A stretch of DNA of 64,000 nucleotides from Osedax fenrisi. Its lineage: Eukaryota > Annelida > Polychaeta > Sabellida > Siboglinidae. Of the stretch, positions 1 to 18,000 are shown in pieces (positions within the stretch are counted from its first letter, which is position 1; each line of letters opens with the position of its first letter). Location of the stretch: assembly GCA_964019155.1 (NCBI GenBank), contig OZ025245.1:6067223-6131222 (forward strand). Direction: 5' to 3'. Position numbers and translations under genes: made by a program. Below the pieces are notes generated by a model. The model had not been told where the DNA came from. It worked only from the letters and a program-made list of their open reading frames with translations, and made no database searches.

Positions 1-3000
1 TCTTATAATACTCTTATAGTGTTACAATAATTATACTCTTATAATACAATTATAGTTTTATAATACTCTTATAATACTCTTATAGTATTATAATACTCTT
101 ATAATACTCTTATAGTATTATAATACTCTTGTAATACTCTTATAGTATTACAATAATCTTATAATACTCTTATAGTATTATAATACTCATGTAATACTCT
201 TATAGTATTACAATAATCTTATAATACTCTTATAGTATTATAATACTCATGTAATACTCTTATAGTATTACAATAATTATACTCTTATAATACTCTTATA
301 GTATTATAATACTCTTATAATACTCTTATAGTATTATAATACTCTTGTAATACTCTTATAGTATTACAATAATCTTATAATACTCTTATAGTATTACAAT
401 AATTATACTCTTATACTACTCTTATAGTATTATAATACTCTTATAATACTCTTATAGTATTATAATACTCTTATAATACTCTTATAGTATTATAATACTC
501 TTGTAATACTCTTATAGTATTACAATAATTATACTCTTATAATATAATTATAGTTTTATAATACTCTTATAATACTCTTATAGTATTATAATACTCTTAT
601 AATACTCTTATAGTATTATAATACTCTTATAATACTCTTATAGTATTATAATACTCTTGTAATACTTGTATAGTATTAAATAATCTTATAATACTCTTAT
701 AGTATTATAATAATCAAGTAATACTCTTATAGTATTACAATAATTATACTCTTATAGTTTTATAATATTCTTATAATAATCTTATAATACTCTTATAGTA
801 TTATAATACTCTTATAATACTCTTATAGTATTATAATATTCTTGTAATACTCTTATAGTATTACAATAATCTTATAATACTCTTATAGTATTATAATAAT
901 CATGTAATACTCTTATAGTATTACAATAATTATACTCTTATAATACTCTTATAGTATTATAATACTCTTATAATACTCTTATAGTATTATAATACTCTTA
1001 TAATACTCTTATAGTATTATAATACTCTTGTAATACTCTTATAGTATTACAATTATCTTATAATACTCTTATAGTATTATAATACTCTTATAGTATTACA
1101 ATAATTATACTCTTATAATACTCTTATAGTATTATAATACTCATGTAATACTCTTATAGTATTACAATAATTATACTCTTATAATACAATTATAGTTTTA
1201 TAATACTCTTGTAATACTCTTATAGTATTATAATACTCTTATAGTATTATAATACTCATGTAATACTCTTATAGTATTACAATAATTATACTCTTATAAT
1301 ACTCTTATAGTATTATAATACTCATATAATACTCTTATAGTATTATAATACTCTTGTAATACTCTTATAATATTATAATAATCTTATAATACTCTTATAG
1401 TATTATAATACTCATGTAATACTCTTATAGTATTACAATAATTATACTCTTATAATACTCTTATAGTATTATAATAATCATGTAATACTCTTATAGTATT
1501 ACAATAATTATACTCTTATAATACTCTTATAGTTTTATAATATTCTTATAATAATCTTATAATACTCTTATAGTATTATAATACTCTTGTAATACTCTTA
1601 TAGTATTATAATAATCTTATAATACTCTTATAGTATTATAATACTCTTATAATACTCTTATAGTATTATAATACTCTTATAATACTCTTATAGTATTATA
1701 ATACTCTTGTAATACCCTTATAGTATTACAATTATCTTATAATACTCTTATAGTATTATAATAATCATGTAATACTCTTATAGTATTACAATAATTATAC
1801 TCTTATAATACTCTTATAGTATTATAATACTCATGTAATACTCTTATAGTATTACAATAATCTTATAATACTCTTATAGTATTATAATACTCATGTAATA
1901 CTCTTATAGTATTACAATAATTATACTCTTATAATACTCTTATAGTATTATAATACTCTTATAATACTCTTATAGTATTATAATACTCTTATAATACTCT
2001 TATAGTATTATAATACTCTTGTAATACTCTTATAGTATTACAATTATCTTATAATACTCTTATAGTATTATAATAATCAAGTAATACTCTTATAGTATTA
2101 CAATAATTATACTCTTATAGTTTTATAATATTCTTATAATAATCTTATAATACTCTTATAGTATTATAATACTCTTGTAATACTTGTATAGTATTATAAT
2201 AATCTTATAATACTCTTATAGTATTATAATACTCTTGTAATACTCTTATAGTATTATAATAATCTTATAATACTCTTATAGTATTATAATACTCATGTAA
2301 TACTCTTATAGTATTACAATACTTATACTCTTATAATACTCTTATAGTATTATAATACTCATATAATACTCTTATAGTATTATAATACTCTTGTAATACT
2401 CTTATAGTATTATAATAATCTTATAATACTCTTATAGTATTATAATACTCATGTAATACTCTTATAGTATTACAATAATTATACTCTTATAATACTCTTA
2501 TAGTATTATAATACTCTTGTAATACTCTTATAGTATTACAATTATCTTATAATACTCTTATAGTATTATAATACTCTTATAGTATTACAATAATTATACT
2601 CTTATAATACTCTTATAGTATTATAATACTCATGTAATACTCTTATAGTATTACAATAAGTATACTCTTATAATATTCTTATAGTATTATAATACTCATG
2701 TAATACTCTTATAGTATTACAATAATTATACTCTTATAATACTCTTATAGTATTATAATACTCTTATAATACTCTTATAGTATTATAATACTCTTGTAAT
2801 ACTCTTATAGTATTACAATTATCTAATAATACTCTTATAGTATTATAATAATCATGTAATACTATTATAGTATTACAATAATTATACTCTTATAATACTC
2901 TTATAGTTTTATAATATTCTTATAATAATCTTATAATACTCTTATAGTATTATAATACTCTTGTAATACTCTTATAGTATTATAATAATCTTATAATACT

Positions 3001-6000
3001 CTTATAGTATTATAATACTCTTATAGTATTACAATAATTATACTCTTATAATACTCTTATAGTATTATAATACTCATGTAATACTCTTATAGTATTACAA
3101 TAATCTTATAATACTCTTATAGTATTACAATAATCTTATAATACTCTTATAGTATTATAATACTCTTATAGTATTACAATAATTATACTCTTATAATACT
3201 CTTATAGTATTATAATACTCATGTAATACTCTTATAGTATTACAATAATTTTATAATACTCTTATAGTATTATAATACTCATGTAATACTCTTATAGTAT
3301 TACAATAATTATACTCTTATAATACTCTTATAGTATTATAATACTCTTATAATACTCTTATAGTATTATAATACTCTTATAATACTCTTATAGTATTATA
3401 ATACTCTTGTAATACTTGTATAGTATTATAATAATCTTATAATACTCTTATAGTATTATAATACTCTTGTAATACTCTTATAGTATTACAATAATTATAC
3501 TCTTATAATACAATTATAGTTTTATAATACTCTTATAATACTCTTATAGTATTATAATACTCTTGTAATACTTGTATAGTATTATAATAATCTTATAATA
3601 CTCTTATAGTGTTACAATAATTATACTCTTATAATACAATTATAGTTTTATAATACTCTTATAATACTCTTATAGTATTATAATACTCTTATAATACTCT
3701 TATAGTATTATAATACTCTTGTAATACTCTTATAGTATTACAATAATCTTATAATACTCTTATAGTATTATAATACTCATGTAATACTCTTATAGTATTA
3801 CAATAATCTTATAATACTCTTATAGTATTATAATACTCATGTAATACTCTTATAGTATTACAATAATTATACTCTTATAATACTCTTATAGTATTATAAT
3901 ACTCTTATAATACTCTTATAGTATTATAATACTCTTGTAATACTCTTATAGTATTACAATAATCTTATAATACTCTTATAGTATTACAATAATTATACTC
4001 TTATACTACTCTTATAGTATTATAATACTCTTATAATACTCTTATAGTATTATAATACTCTTATAATACTCTTATAGTATTATAATACTCTTGTAATACT
4101 CTTATAGTATTACAATAATTATACTCTTATAATATAATTATAGTTTTATAATACTCTTATAATACTCTTATAGTATTATAATACTCTTATAATACTCTTA
4201 TAGTATTATAATACTCTTATAATACTCTTATAGTATTATAATACTCTTGTAATACTTGTATAGTATTATAATAATCTTATAATACTCTTATAGTATTATA
4301 ATAATCAAGTAATACTCTTATAGTATTACAATAATTATACTCTTATAGTTTTATAATATTCTTATAATAATCTTATAATACTCTTATAGTATTATAATAC
4401 TCTTATAATACTCTTATAGTATTATAATACTCTTGTAATACTCTTATAGTATTACAATAATCTTATAATACTCTTATAGTATTATAATAATCATGTAATA
4501 CTCTTATAGTATTACAATAATTATACTCTTATAATACTCTTATAGTATTATAATACTCTTATAATACTCTTATAGTATTATAATACTCTTATAATACTCT
4601 TATAGTATTATAATACTCTTGTAATACTCTTATAGTATTACAATTATCTTATAATACTCTTATAGTATTATAATACTCTTATAGTATTACAATAATTATA
4701 CTCTTATAATACTCTTATAGTATTATAATACTCATGTAATACTCTTATAGTATTACAATAATTATACTCTTATAATACAATTATAGTTTTATAATACTCT
4801 TGTAATACTCTTATAGTATTATAATACTCTTATAGTATTATAATACTCATGTAATACTCTTATAGTATTACAATAATTATACTCTTATAATACTCTTATA
4901 GTATTATAATACTCATATAATACTCTTATAGTATTATAATACTCTTGTAATACTCTTATAATATTATAATAATCTTATAATACTCTTATAGTATTATAAT
5001 ACTCATGTAATACTCTTATAGTATTACAATAATTATACTCTTATAATACTCTTATATTATTATAATACTCTTGTAATACTCTTATAGTATTACAATTATC
5101 TTATAATACTCTTATAGTATTATAATACTCTTATAATACTCTTATAGTATTATAATACTCTTGTAATACTCTTATAGTATTACAATAATTATACTCTTAT
5201 AATACAATTATAGTTTTATAATACTCTTGTAATACTCTTATAGTATTATAATACTCTTATAGTATTATAATACTCATGTAATACTCTTATAATATTACAA
5301 TAATTATACTCTTATAATACTCTTATAGTATTATAATACTCATATAATACTCTTATAGTATTATAATACTCTTGTAATACTCTTATAATATTATAATAAT
5401 CTTATAATACTCTTATAGTATTATAATACTCATGTAATACTCTTATAGTATTACAATAATTATACTCTTATAATACTCTTATATTATTATAATACTCTTG
5501 TAATACTCTTATAGTATTACAATTATCTTATAATACTCTTATAGTATTATAATACTCTTATAGTATTACAATAATTATATTCTTATAATACTCTTATAGT
5601 ATTATAATACTCATGTAATACTCTTATAGTATTACAATAATTATACTCTTATAATACAATTATAGTTTTATAATACTCTTATAATACTCTTATAGTATTA
5701 TAATACTCTTGTAATACTTGTATAGTATTATAATAATCTTATAATACTCTTATAGTGTTACAATAATTATACTCTTATAATACAATTATAGTTTTATAAT
5801 ACTCTTATAATACTCTTATAGTATTATAATACTCTTATAATACTCTTATAGTATTATAATACTCTTGTAATACTCTTATAGTATTACAATAATCTTATAA
5901 TACTCTTATAGTATTATAATACTCTTGTAATACTCTTATAATATTATAATAATCTTATAATACTCTTATAGTATTATAATACTCATGTAATACTCTTATA

Positions 6001-9000
6001 GTATTACAATAATTATACTCTTATAATACTCTTATAGTTTTATAATATTCTTATAATAATCTTATAATACTCTTATAGTATTATAATACTCTTGTAATAC
6101 TCTTATAGTATTATAATAATCTTATAATACTCTTATAGTATTATAATACTCTTATAATACTCTTATAGTATTATAATACTCTTATAATACTCTTATAGTA
6201 TTATAATACTCTTGTAATACCCTTATAGTATTACAATTATCTTATAATACTCTTATAGTATTATAATAATCATGTAATACTCTTATAGTATTACAATAAT
6301 TATACTCTTATAATACTCTTATAGTATTATAATACTCATGTAATACTCTTATAGTATTACAATAATCTTATAATACTCTTATAGTATTATAATACTCATG
6401 TAATACTCTTATAGTATTACAATAATTATACTCTTATAATACTCTTATAGTATTATAATACTCTTATAATACTCTTATAGTATTATAATACTCTTATAAT
6501 ACTCTTATAGTATTATAATACTCTTGTAATACTCTTATAGTATTACAATTATCTTATAATACTCTTATAGTATTATAATAATCAAGTAATACTCTTATAG
6601 TATTACAATAATTATACTCTTATAGTTTTATAATATTCTTATAATAATCTTATAATACTCTTATAGTATTATAATACTCTTGTAATACTTGTATAGTATT
6701 ATAATAATCTTATAATACTCTTATAGTATTATAATACTCTTGTAATACTCTTATAGTATTATAATAATCTTATAATACTCTTATAGTATTATAATACTCA
6801 TGTAATACTCTTATAGTATTACAATACTTATACTCTTATAATACTCTTATAGTATTATAATACTCATATAATACTCTTATAGTATTATAATACTCTTGTA
6901 ATACTCTTATAGTATTATAATAATCTTATAATACTCTTATAGTATTATAATACTCATGTAATACTCTTATAGTATTACAATAATTATACTCTTATAATAC
7001 TCTTATAGTATTATAATACTCTTGTAATACTCTTATAGTATTACAATTATCTTATAATACTCTTATAGTATTATAATACTCTTATAGTATTACAATAATT
7101 ATACTCTTATAATACTCTTATAGTATTATAATACTCATGTAATACTCTTATAGTATTACAATAAGTATACTCTTATAATATTCTTATAGTATTATAATAC
7201 TCATGTAATACTCTTATAGTATTACAATAATTATACTCTTATAATACTCTTATAGTATTATAATACTCTTATAATACTCTTATAGTATTATAATACTCTT
7301 GTAATACTCTTATAGTATTACAATTATCTTATAATACTCTTATAGTATTATAATAATCATGTAATACTATTATAGTATTACAATAATTATACTCTTATAA
7401 TACTCTTATAGTTTTATAATATTCTTATAATAATCTTATAATACTCTTATAGTATTATAATACTCTTGTAATACTCTTATAGTATTATAATAATCTTATA
7501 ATACTCTTATAGTATTATAATACTCTTATAGTATTACAATAATTATACTCTTATAATACTCTTATAGTATTATAATACTCATGTAATACTCTTATAGTAT
7601 TACAATAATCTTATAATACTCTTATAGTATTACAATAATCTTATAATACTCTTATAGTATTATAATACTCTTATAGTATTACAATAATTATACTCTTATA
7701 ATACTCTTATAGTATTATAATACTCATGTAATACTCTTATAGTATTACAATAATTTTATAATACTCTTATAGTATTATAATACTCATGTAATACTCTTAT
7801 AGTATTACAATAATTATACTCTTATAATACTCTTATAGTATTATAATACTCTTATAATACTCTTATAGTATTATAATACTCTTATAATACTCTTATAGTA
7901 TTATAATACTCTTGTAATACTTGTATAGTATTATAATAATCTTATAATACTCTTATAGTATTATAATACTCTTGTAATACTCTTATAGTATTACAATAAT
8001 TATACTCTTATAATACAATTATAGTTTTATAATACTCTTATAATACTCTTATAGTATTATAATACTCTTGTAATACTTGTATAGTATTATAATAATCTTA
8101 TAATACTCTTATAGTGTTACAATAATTATACTCTTATAATACAATTATAGTTTTATAATACTCTTATAATACTCTTATAGTATTATAATACTCTTATAAT
8201 ACTCTTATAGTATTATAATACTCTTGTAATAAACTTATAGTATTACAATAATCTTATAATACTCTTATAGTATTATAATACTCATGTAATACTCTTATAG
8301 TATTACAATAATCTTATAATACTCTTATAGTATTATAATACTCATGTAATACTCTTATAGTATTACAATAATTATACTCTTATAATACTCTTATAGTATT
8401 ATAATACTCTTATAATACTCTTATAGTATTATAATACTCTTGTAATACTCTTATAGTATTACAATAATCTTATAATACTCTTATAGTATTACAATAATTA
8501 TACTCTTATACTACTCTTATAGTATTATAATACTCTTATAATACTCTTATAGTATTATAATACTCTTATAATACTCTTATAGTATTATAATACTCTTGTA
8601 ATACTCTTATAGTATTACAATAATTATACTCTTATAATATAATTATAGTTTTATAATACTCTTATAATACTCTTATAGTATTATAATACTCTTATAATAC
8701 TCTTATAGTATTATAATACTCTTATAATACTCTTATAGTATTATAATACTCTTGTAATACTTGTATAGTATTATAATAATCTTATAATACTCTTATAGTA
8801 TTATAATAATCAAGTAATACTCTTATAGTATTACAATAATTATACTCTTATAGTTTTATAATATTCTTATAATAATCTTATAATACTCTTATAGTATTAT
8901 AATACTCTTATAATACTCTTATAGTATTATAATACTCTTGTAATACTCTTATAGTATTACAATAATCTTATAATACTCTTATAGTATTATAATAATCATG

Positions 9001-12000
9001 TAATACTCTTATAGTATTACAATAATTATACTCTTATAATACTCTTATAGTATTATAATACTCTTATAATACTCTTATAGTATTATAATACTCTTATAAT
9101 ACTCTTATAGTATTATAATACTCTTGTAATACTCTTATAGTATTACAATTATCTTATAATACTCTTATAGTATTATAATACTCTTATAGTATTACAATAA
9201 TTATACTCTTATAATACTCTTATAGTATTATAATACTCATGTAATACTCTTATAGTATTACAATAATTATACTCTTATAATACAATTATAGTTTTATAAT
9301 ACTCTTGTAATACTCTTATAGTATTATAATACTCTTATAGTATTATAATACTCATGTAATACTCTTATAGTATTACAATAATTATACTCTTATAATACTC
9401 TTATAGTATTATAATACTCATATAATACTCTTATAGTATTATAATACTCTTGTAATACTCTTATAATATTATAATAATCTTATAATACTCTTATAGTATT
9501 ATAATACTCATGTAATACTCTTATAGTATTACAATAATTATACTCTTATAATACTCTTATATTATTATAATACTCTTGTAATACTCTTATAGTATTACAA
9601 TTATCTTATAATACTCTTATAGTATTATAATACTCTTATAATACTCTTATAGTATTATAATACTCTTGTAATACTCTTATAGTATTACAATAATTATACT
9701 CTTATAATACAATTATAGTTTTATAATACTCTTGTAATACTCTTATAGTATTATAATACTCTTATAGTATTATAATACTCATGTAATACTCTTATAATAT
9801 TACAATAATTATACTCTTATAATACTCGTATAGTATTATAATACTCATATAATACTCTTATAGTATTATAATACTCTTGTAATACTCTTATAATATTATA
9901 ATAATCTTATAATACTCTTATAGTATTATAATACTCATGTAATACTCTTATAGTATTACAATAATTATACTCTTATAATACTCTTATATTATTATAATAC
10001 TCTTGTAATACTCTTATAGTATTACAATTATCTTATAATACTCTTATAGTATTATAATACTCTTATAGTATTACAATAATTATATTCTTATAATACTCTT
10101 ATAGTATTATAATACTCATGTAATACTCTTATAGTATTACAATAATTATACTCTTATAATACTCTTATAGTATTATAATACTCATGTAATACTCTTATAG
10201 TATTACAATAATTATACTCTTATAATACTCTTATAGTATTATAATACTCTTATAATACTCTTATAGTATTATAATACTCTTATAATACTCTTATAGTATT
10301 ATAATACTCTTGTAATACTCTTATAGTATTACAATTATCTTATAATACTCTTATAGTATTATAATAATCATGTAATACTCTTATAGTATTACAATAATTA
10401 TACTCTTATAATACTCTTATAGTTTTATAATATTCTTATAATAATCTTATAATACTCTTATAGTATTATAATACTCTTGTAATACTCTTATAGTATTATA
10501 ATAATCTTATAATACTCTTATAGTATTATAATACTCTTATAATACTCTTATAGTATTATAATACTCTTATAATACTCTTATAGTATTATAATACTCTTAT
10601 AATACTCTTATAGTATTATAATACTCTTGTAATACTCTTATAGTATTACAATTATCTTATAATACTCTTATAGTATTATAATACTCTTATAGTATTACAA
10701 TAATTATACTCTTATAATACTCTTATAGTATTATAATACTCTTATAGTATTACAATAATTATACTCTTATAATACTCTTATAGTATTATAATACTCATGT
10801 AATACTCTTATAGTATTACAATAATTATACTCTTATAATACAATTATAGTTTTATAATACTCTTGTAATACTCTTATAGTATTATAATACTCTTATAGTA
10901 TTATAATACTCATGTAATACTCTTATAGTATTACAATAATTATACTCTTATAATACTCTTATAGTATTATAATACTCATATAATACTCTTATAGTATTAT
11001 AATACTCTTGTAATACTCTTATAATATTATAATAATCTTATAATACTCTTATAGTATTATAATACTCATGTAATACTCTTATAGTATTACAATAATTATA
11101 CTCTTATAATACTCTTATAGTATTATAATAATCATGTAATACTCTTATAGTATTACAATAATTATACTCTTATAATACTCTTATAGTTTTATAATATTCT
11201 TATAATAATCTTATAATACTCTTATAGTATTATAATACTCTTGTAATACTCTTATAGTATTATAATAATCTTATAATACTCTTATAGTATTATAATACTC
11301 TTATAATACTCTTATAGTATTATAATACTCTTATAATACTCTTATAGTATTATAATACTCTTGTAATACTCTTATAGTATTACAATTATCTTATAATACT
11401 CTTATAGTATTATAATAATCATGTAATACTCTTATAGTATTACAATAATTATACTCTTATAATACTCTTATAGTATTATAATACTCATGTAATACTCTTA
11501 TAGTATTACAATAATCTTATAATACTCTTATAGTATTATAATACTCATGTAATACTCTTATAGTATTACAATAATTATACTCTTATAATACTCTTATAGT
11601 ATTATAATACTCTTATAATACTCTTATAGTATTATAATACTCTTATAATACTCTTATAGTATTATAATACTCTTGTAATACTCTTATAGTATTACAATTA
11701 TCTTATAATACTCTTATAGTATTATAATAATCAAGTAATACTCTTATAGTATTACAATAATTATACTCTTATAGTTTTATAATATTCTTATAATAATCTT
11801 ATAATACTCTTAGAGTATTATAATACTCTTGTAATACTTGTATAGTATTATAATAATCTTATAATACTCTTATAGTATTATAATACTCTTGTAATACTCT
11901 TATAGTATTATAATAATCTTATAATACTCTTATAGTATTATAATACTCATGTAATACTCTTATAGTATTACAATACTTATACTCTTATAATACTCTTATA

Positions 12001-15000
12001 GTATTATAATACTCATATAATACTCTTATAGTATTATAATACTCTTGTAATACTCTTATAGTATTATAATAATCTTATAATACTCTTATAGTATTATAAT
12101 ACTCATGTAATACTCTTATAGTATTACAATAATTATACTCTTATAATACTCTTATAGTATTATAATACTCTTGTAATACTCTTATAGTATTACAATTATC
12201 TTATAATACTCTTATAGTATTATAATACTCTTATAGTATTACAATAATTATACTCTTATAATACTCTTATAGTATTATAATACTCATGTAATACTCTTAT
12301 AGTATTACAATAAGTATACTCTTATAATATTCTTATAGTATTATAATACTCATGTAATACTCTTATAGTATTACAATAATTATACTCTTATAATACTCTT
12401 ATAGTATTATAATACTCTTATAATACTCTTATAGTATTATAATACTCTTGTAATACTCTTATAGTATTACAATTATCTTATAATACTCTTATAGTATTAT
12501 AATAATCATGTAATACTATTATAGTATTACAATAATTATACTCTTATAATACTCTTATAGTTTTATAATATTCTTATAATAATCTTATAATACTATTATA
12601 GTATTATAATACTCTTGTAATACTCTTATAGTATTATAATAATCTTATAATACTCTTATAGTATTATAATACTCTTATAGTATTACAATAATTATACTCT
12701 TATAATACTCTTATAGTATTATAATACTCATGTAATACTCTTATAGTATTACAATAATCTTATAATACTCTTATAGTATTACAATAATCTTATAATACTC
12801 TTATAGTATTATAATACTCTTATAGTATTACAATAATTATACTCTTATAATACTCTTATAGTATTATAATACTCATGTAATACTCTTATAGTATTACAAT
12901 AATTTTATAATACTCTTATAGTATTATAATACTCATGTAATACTCTTATAGTATTACAATAATTATACTCTTATAATACTCTTATAGTATTATAATACTC
13001 TTATAATACTCTTATAGTATTATAATACTCTTGTAATACTCTTATAGTATTACAATAATCTTATAATACTCTTATAGTATTATAATACTCATGTAATACT
13101 CTTATAGTATTACAATAATTATACTCTTATAATACTCTTATAGTATTATAATACTCTTATAATACTCTTATAGTATTATAATACTCTTATAATACTCTTA
13201 TAGTATTATAATACTCTTGTAATACTTGTATAGTATTATAATAATCTTATAATACTCTTATAGTATTATAATACTCTTGTAATACTCTTATAGTATTACA
13301 ATAATTATACTCTTATAATACAATTATAGTTTTATAATACTCTTGTAATACTTGTATAGTATTATAATAATCTTATAATACTCTTATAGTATTATAATAA
13401 TCAAGTAATACTCTTATAGTATTACAATAATTATACTCTTATAGTTTTATAATATTCTTATAATAATCTTATAATACTCTTATAGTATTATAATACTCTT
13501 ATAATACTCTTATAGTATTATAATACTCTTGTAATACTCTTATAGTATTACAATAATCTTATAATACTCTTATAGTATTATAATAATCATGTAATACTCT
13601 TATAGTATTACAATAATTATACTCTTATAATACTCTTATAGTATTATAATACTCTTATAATACTCTTATAGTATTATAATACTCTTATAATACTCTTATA
13701 GTATTATAATACTCTTGTAATACTCTTATAGTATTACAATTATCTTATAATACTCTTATAGTATTATAATACTCTTATAGTATTACAATAATTATACTCT
13801 TATAATACTCTTATAGTATTATAATACTCATGTAATACTCTTATAGTATTACAATAATTATACTCTTATAATACAATTATAGTTTTATAATACTCTTGTA
13901 ATACTCTTATAGTATTATAATACTCTTATAGTATTATAATACTCATGTAATACTCTTATAGTATTACAATAATTATACTCTTATAATACTCTTATAGTAT
14001 TATAATACTCATATAATACTCTTATAGTATTATAATACTCTTGTAATACTCTTATAATATTATAATAATCTTATAATACTCTTATAGTATTATAATACTC
14101 ATGTAATACTCTTATAGTATTACAATAATTATACTCTTATAATACTCTTATATTATTATAATACTCTTGTAATACTCTTATAGTATTACAATTATCTTAT
14201 AATACTCTTATAGTATTATAATACTCTTATAATACTCTTATAGTATTATAATACTCTTGTAATACTCTTATAGTATTACAATAATTATACTCTTATAATA
14301 CAATTATAGTTTTATAATACTCTTGTAATACTCTTATAGTATTATAATACTCTTATAGTATTATAATACTCATGTAATACTCTTATAATATTACAATAAT
14401 TATACTCTTATAATACTCGTATAGTATTATAATACTCATATAATACTCTTATAGTATTATAATACTCTTGTAATACTCTTATAATATTATAATAATCTTA
14501 TAATACTCTTATAGTATTATAATACTCATGTAATACTCTTATAGTATTACAATAATTATACTCTTATAATACTCTTATATTATTATAATACTCTTGTAAT
14601 ACTCTTATAGTATTACAATTATCTTATAATACTCTTATAGTATTATAATACTCTTATAGTATTACAATAATTATATTCTTATAATACTCTTATAGTATTA
14701 TAATACTCATGTAATACTCTTATAGTATTACAATAATTATACTCTTATAATACTCTTATAGTATTATAATACTCATGTAATACTCTTATAGTATTACAAT
14801 AATTATACTCTTATAATACTCTTATAGTATTATAATACTCTTATAATACTCTTATAGTATTATAATACTCTTATAATACTCTTATAGTATTATAATACTC
14901 TTGTAATACTCTTATAGTATTACAATTATCTTATAATACTCTTATAGTATTATAATAATCATGTAATACTCTTATAGTATTACAATAATTATACTCTTAT

Positions 15001-18000
15001 AATACTCTTATAGTTTTATAATATTCTTATAATAATCTTATAATACTCTTATAGTATTATAATACTCTTGTAATACTCTTATAGTATTATAATAATCTTA
15101 TAATACTCTTATAGTATTATAATACTCTTATAATACTCTTATAGTATTATAATACTCTTATAATACTCTTATAGTATTATAATACTCTTATAATACTCTT
15201 ATAGTATTATAATACTCTTGTAATACTCTTATAGTATTACAATTATCTTATAATACTCTTATAGTATTATAATACTCTTATAGTATTACAATAATTATAC
15301 TCTTATAATACTCTTATAGTATTATAATACTCTTATAGTATTACAATAATTATACTCTTATAATACTCTTATAGTATTATAATACTCATGTAATACTCTT
15401 ATAGTATTACAATAATTATACTCTTATAATACAATTATAGTTTTATAATACTCTTGTAATACTCTTATAGTATTATAATACTCTTATAGTATTATAATAC
15501 TCATGTAATACTCTTATAGTATTACAATAATTATACTCTTATAATACTCTTATAGTATTATAATACTCATATAATACTCTTATAGTATTATAATACTCTT
15601 GTAATACTCTTATAATATTATAATAATCTTATAATACTCTTATAGTATTATAATACTCATGTAATACTCTTATAGTATTACAATAATTATACTCTTATAA
15701 TACTCTTATAGTATTATAATAATCATGTAATACTCTTATAGTATTACAATAATTATACTCTTATAATACTCTTATAGTTTTATAATATTCTTATAATAAT
15801 CTTATAATACTCTTATAGTATTATAATACTCTTGTAATACTCTTATAGTATTATAATAATCTTATAATACTCTTATAGTATTATAATACTCTTATAATAC
15901 TCTTATAGTATTATAATACTCTTATAATACTCTTATAGTATTATAATACTCTTGTAATACTCTTATAGTATTACAATTATCTTATAATACTCTTATAGTA
16001 TTATAATAATCATGTAATACTCTTATAGTATTACAATAATTATACTCTTATAATACTCTTATAGTATTATAATACTCATGTAATACTCTTATAGTATTAC
16101 AATAATCTTATAATACTCTTATAGTATTATAATACTCATGTAATACTCTTATAGTATTACAATAATTATACTCTTATAATACTCTTATAGTATTATAATA
16201 CTCTTATAATACTCTTATAGTATTATAATACTCTTATAATACTCTTATAGTATTATAATACTCTTGTAATACTCTTATAGTATTACAATTATCTTATAAT
16301 ACTCTTATAGTATTATAATAATCAAGTAATACTCTTATAGTATTACAATAATTATACTCTTATAGTTTTATAATATTCTTATAATAATCTTATAATACTC
16401 TTAGAGTATTATAATACTCTTGTAATACTTGTATAGTATTATAATAATCTTATAATACTCTTATAGTATTATAATACTCTTGTAATACTCTTATAGTATT
16501 ATAATAATCTTATAATACTCTTATAGTATTATAATACTCATGTAATACTCTTATAGTATTACAATACTTATACTCTTATAATACTCTTATAGTATTATAA
16601 TACTCATATAATACTCTTATAGTATTATAATACTCTTGTAATACTCTTATAGTATTATAATAATCTTATAATACTCTTATAGTATTATAATACTCATGTA
16701 ATACTCTTATAGTATTACAATAATTATACTCTTATAATACTCTTATAGTATTATAATACTCTTGTAATACTCTTATAGTATTACAATTATCTTATAATAC
16801 TCTTATAGTATTATAATACTCTTATAGTATTACAATAATTATACTCTTATAATACTCTTATAGTATTATAATACTCATGTAATACTCTTATAGTATTACA
16901 ATAAGTATACTCTTATAATATTCTTATAGTATTATAATACTCATGTAATACTCTTATAGTATTACAATAATTATACTCTTATAATACTCTTATAGTATTA
17001 TAATACTCTTATAATACTCTTATAGTATTATAATACTCTTGTAATACTCTTATAGTATTACAATTATCTTATAATACTCTTATAGTATTATAATAATCAT
17101 GTAATACTATTATAGTATTACAATAATTATACTCTTATAATACTCTTATAGTTTTATAATATTCTTATAATAATCTTATAATACTCTTATAGTATTATAA
17201 TACTCTTGTAATACTCTTATAGTATTATAATAATCTTATAATACTCTTATAGTATTATAATACTCTTATAGTATTACAATAATTATACTCTTATAATACT
17301 CTTATAGTATTATAATACTCATGTAATACTCTTATAGTATTACAATAATCTTATAATACTCTTATAGTATTACAATAATCTTATAATACTCTTATAGTAT
17401 TATAATACTCTTATAGTATTACAATAATTATACTCTTATAATACTCTTATAGTATTATAATACTCATGTAATACTCTTATAGTATTACAATAATTTTATA
17501 ATACTCTTATAGTATTATAATACTCATGTAATACTCTTATAGTATTACAATAATTATACTCTTATAATACTCTTATAGTATTATAATACTCTTATAATAC
17601 TCTTATAGTATTATAATACTCTTGTAATACTCTTATAGTATTACAATAATCTTATAATACTCTTATAGTATTATAATACTCATGTAATACTCTTATAGTA
17701 TTACAATAATTATACTCTTATAATACTCTTATAGTATTATAATACTCTTATAATACTCTTATAGTATTATAATACTCTTATAATACTCTTATAGTATTAT
17801 AATACTCTTGTAATACTTGTATAGTATTATAATAATCTTATAATACTCTTATAGTATTATAATACTCTTGTAATACTCTTATAGTATTACAATAATTATA
17901 CTCTTATAATACAATTATAGTTTTATAATACTCTTATAATACTCTTATAGTATTATAATACTCTTGTAATACTTGTATAGTATTATAATAATCTTATAAT